NCBI GenBank assembly: GCA_039619475.1
Contig: CM077116.1
Span: 1,550,001-1,614,000 of the forward strand
Direction: 5' to 3'
DNA from: Icerya purchasi
Taxonomy: Eukaryota; Arthropoda; Insecta; Hemiptera; Monophlebidae
DNA length: 64,000 nt
The notes under the pieces: generated by a model
Seen by the model: the letters and a program-made list of their open reading frames with translations, nothing else
The model's database searches: none
Told to the model about the DNA's origin: nothing
Position numbers and translations under genes: made by a program
Shown: one piece after another, positions 60,301 to 64,000 of the stretch
How the letters are laid out: every line of letters starts with the position of its first letter
Numbering within the stretch: position 1 is the first letter of the stretch

Positions 60301-62500
60301 TTATATATGTCCTGCATGTAATGTACACATTACAAGATATAATGTTTGAACTTAAACGATCTGCTACCGTCGAAAGACACACTAGCAGCATTTTACATGT
60401 TTCTGTACATTTTTTGAATATTTCTCGCTTACGACGCTAGTGCATTCTGTGTCTGTAGAAATGATTAGTTCCAGTTCAAGTGGTGTTATGATAGTAAATT
60501 AATAGATAGTAAATAATGGAGAAACAAATTAGAATTTCCTCAGCCATTAATGTGAAAATAATTAAATCTCTATATATGAAAAATAATTACAAGAAAAAAT
60601 TAAACATAGCAGTGAAAGTAAGCAACTAATTTTGTTTCCATCGGATTTTACAAGTGAGATATCTGCATGAAAAAACATGAAATTTAATCACATATGTTAG
60701 GAATTATAATAAATCCGACTTTTTTCGTCGTATTTACTTGCAATCCTAATTTAACTGAAATTACAGAAAATATTCTGCTAATGAAACGTTACAAAACTGA
60801 TATGTTATAGTAGTAAACAGAGTATTTAATTTAAAGGTTAAAAATTCTTAATAAATAAAGATCATAGAGCACACTGCTAAAATTATATGCTGTCGATGAT
60901 AAAATTTCACACGTTTATTTACTCCTGCGGCTGCGAAATAAAATTAGACTACATCAAATGAATAATATAATTTCAGCCTAATTATTGAAAGATCCATCTT
61001 TATTTGAAGCAATTCAGAGGAATATAAATAATCCATGGTCCCCTTACGTTAAATCCAAATTCTCCTAAAAAATTTCCTTAGCTGTTTTGAAATTTCACTT
61101 CTACAGGCGATGATCGTTATCCAAAATATCGTAGATTATTACCAAAAACGCGAGACCAGACGTTTGAAATAACTGAAACCGATTTAAGCATAGACTGTGT
61201 TCATATAGCCTACTTTATGTGGCACTGTCACGCGTTGCTTTAAACGAAATTTATTTGTATCGATGCCAAAAGGAAAAACATTAATTGTAGTTTATAATGA
61301 AATTTCGGAAAAATATATATGTATATAACTTTCTTTAGGCGTCTCTCACATTCAACTTTAAAATGAATTATTTATTAAAAATTAACTTTTCAAAATCGGT
61401 GTATATGTTTTGTAAATATTTTTATGTTACAAATTGTTACTTAATAGGTTATGCGATGTACGTTGTGCTGCACTCCTCCCTGCTGGTCGAATTTTAATGA
61501 TAAAGTAAAGTCGTTTTTCACGTCTGACTGCCTGTTTATGTGCTTAATACTTTTTCCCCGCTTTTCAACATTGAATAGACTGATTTTTGAGGGAAGTTTT
61601 TTGTCAGTGAAGTAGAAAAAAATTGATGAAATTTTGAAAAATGTCAAAAAAGAAATTTTAATCCCTTACGGAATAATACGGAAAGTGAAAATTATTGGTA
61701 ACGAAAGAATAATTAATTTTAAAAATGTAAGACTGAAAACAGGAATATATAGTTTATAAAAAAAGATCATCAGTGCTTAATTAGAGGGAAAATTTATAAT
61801 AGGGCAATTGTTCTATAAGTCAGTTTCACTGGCTATTAAAAATGAACATTATATTGGAATTTTAAAATATTTACTGATACTGCTTCGTTAAACTATAATT
61901 TTAAATATTACATGTAGAAATAAAAAAAAAAACGATTTATGCACATAAAAAAAGGCCGAGATACATGAAAAATATCTGCAGTTTATAAATTTAAAATATA
62001 ATATTGCAATAATTCCCTCGATATCTCCACTTGTGAAATATTTAGATTTAGATTTTTTAAACAATAATAAAAGGAAGAATGACCTACAATTTCTTCCCCT
62101 GTATGAACTCCTTTTTAAAACACATTTCACTAATTAAATTGTAATTATTTATTATTCGAGCATGATATATAATGATTAAATTTTTAATAATTCTAACGGA
62201 GAAAAAAAAAATTGTAATTAAATAGTTCACCTTTTGGAAAATAAAAATGTAATTCTGCAGTATTGTAGAAAATTGGTCTGTATAATATGTTATAAACACC
62301 GCTGTTTGTAGTATAAATACATCCCGGTACAGGGTAAAAAAAAAAAAAAAAAAAAAAATTTTGTGTGGTCGGAGGACCCCTGTCAGGAACGAAGTTCCTT
62401 ACGTTATGTTTTCAACTCTAAATGTAATTTAATATGTAGATTTCTATTGATTCTATTAATGTATTTTCATCGCGCCAAAAAACGCTATTCTCTTTCATTC

Positions 62501-62578
<78 letters not shown>

Positions 62579-64000
62579 TTTATTTTTTAGCATTTTTTAA
62601 TGTAAAAATGTAAAGTAAGGATTTAAATCAAAAAATTTTATTTAATAAATTAAATATAAAATATTAAATTATAAATTATATAATATAAAAAAAAATTGCA
62701 ATAATGACACAATATAAATTCCGTATGAATTAAAACAAAAACAACAAAAACAAAAAATAAGTTTAATTAAAATTTACACGTGTTTAGAATTGAGGTTATA
62801 CTCGTACAGGTGACCGCGCACAATACTTGCTGCTTATTCGCGCGCACGCGCACACACACGCCCGTATATAATAGAAAGAGACAAAGAGAAAGAGAGCGAA
62901 GGTCACCTGGAAGAGGCTTAACGCTTTTTTCTTACGTGACGATTTCTGCCAGTTTACTCCTACCGCAAGCCGCGTTAAAGGACTTCGTTCCAAAAAAAAG
63001 GGACTCTATGCCTAATTATAGTAGTGCAACATATTACAGATGTATATTTTTTAGTATTAAAAGTTCTGCCAAACTAAATACATTTAGTTTTAGAAATGTA
63101 TTAAAATTCTGTTTAATTATAATAATGGTTATATTACTTATTATGAATTTAATTTCCTGTGTCATTGAGAGCTCCGTTTGAGTGTACTAGTAGCCATATT
63201 ACTTTACTATTATAAATGTACTAATTTTACAGAATTCTGGACACTGCTTATTGCATGAGTAATCCCCTATTTACTTCACTACTACTAATGTAAATTATTA
63301 CATTATTAATGTATAGACCATTACGTAGACTCATATTACTTCTATATTACAAATATTACGCATGACGCTTCACTGAGCAGCAACTATCATTACTAATTAA
63401 ATTACGATTTTAGTTTTGTTAGAACACTTTTTTCTTTTTGCTGTTTTTAGGAACAGTCGTAGTTATATTATTCAGTATTACAGCTAACTTCTTCTCGAGT
63501 TCACTTATAAAATTTAGGTACGTGATGATTTGTTTCGAATTATACACTCAAAGTATACACGAATTCATGACATTTGCATCGGTCGTGTTATAAAAAACGG
63601 AAAGTGGTCAATTTCATGTTTTATGTTCGACACTGATATTATCAGCATATTTTTTAGTAGCACTACTGGTTGATATCCATATTATGGCTTCTTGTCTACA
63701 GAAGATGATATTGTAGATTCATCATATAGAGTGTTTAACAGGATTACCTTCTTAGGAACATACGAAGTAATCATTACATCTTGTCAGAAACCAAATGAGT
63801 TGAGTATGCTTCTCGATCTTTACCTAATGTGAATGAAAGCGGACACTGGATCCTGTTTTTATGAATTATTGCGACAAGTGATAACTTCTTAGATAGTGAG
63901 ATAAAGCCGGATTCAGACTGAAAGTTTACTGCGCGTAATATTTCACCCAGAATTTTCCAACTCTGTCACCAAATATTTTACTGCAGTTTCACCTAGTTTT
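60301..64000. other. 5' flank of the esterase gene, AT-rich
   Basis: Apart from the CT/TA microsatellite and short homopolymers, I see no gene, RNA or mobile element here. The frame at 62780-63181 contains a simple-repeat-derived segment and is not supported. Confidence 0.5.
62503..62578 (+). repeat. (CT)n followed by (TA)n microsatellite
   Basis: About 58 bp of nearly pure CT units with one interruption (CTTT), directly followed by about 8 TA units. Any reading frame through it is an artefact. Confidence 0.95.

Noticed and set aside
62363..62590. Frame with an SLSLSL repeat
   Set aside because: Translation of the CT microsatellite.

Overview
The window looks like nuclear DNA of an insect: very AT-rich, with mariner, RTE, Jockey and RNase H-bearing non-LTR retrotransposons, hAT-type miniature elements and tRNA-derived SINEs. 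The mix and composition would suit a large hemipteran genome, but I cannot fix the order or species. There are no bacterial operons, CRISPR arrays or rRNA genes.

Only one host gene is supported. It lies on the minus strand and encodes a secreted carboxylesterase-fold protein. Three coding exons are visible: exon 1 (58117-57833: signal peptide and start of the esterase domain), exon 2 (37873-37739: first disulfide loop and the EDCLYLNVYTP block) and exon 3 (1143-993: HGGGF oxyanion hole and NYRLGSLG). The first two junctions are phase 0, and the joined frame gives 190 uninterrupted codons. The rest of the enzyme, including the nucleophile elbow, must lie beyond the left edge. The introns are about 20.0 kb and 36.6 kb, so almost everything else in the window is intronic.

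Layout from left to right: 1-1 kb, a hAT-type MITE and exon 3; 3.8-5.1 kb, a decayed mariner; 8.6-9.9 kb, RTE and other LINE remnants; 10.8-11.9 kb, an unclassified terminal-inverted-repeat element; 13.3-14.0 kb, an RTE remnant; 18.0-32.9 kb, a dense stack of copies of one RNase H-bearing, pyrimidine-rich LINE (called family A here), with a Jockey LINE and a hAT MITE nested inside copies; 33.1-37.0 kb, further LINE remnants; 37.7 kb, exon 2; 39.2-44.2 kb, Jockey remnants and a 207-bp-arm inverted repeat; 45.1-48.9 kb, more family A and an RTE tail; 51.9 kb, a tRNA-derived SINE; 53.7 kb, another hAT-like MITE; 57.8-58.1 kb, exon 1; 58.1-60.3 kb, a less AT-rich upstream region; then simple AT-rich DNA to the end.

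The transposable elements record a relative insertion history. Several insertions have readable target-site duplications, and in three cases a younger element sits inside an older family A copy. I found no convincing new enzymatic or defence system. The most useful results are the recovered esterase gene, the nested insertions, the long intronic hairpin and the unclassified TIR element.
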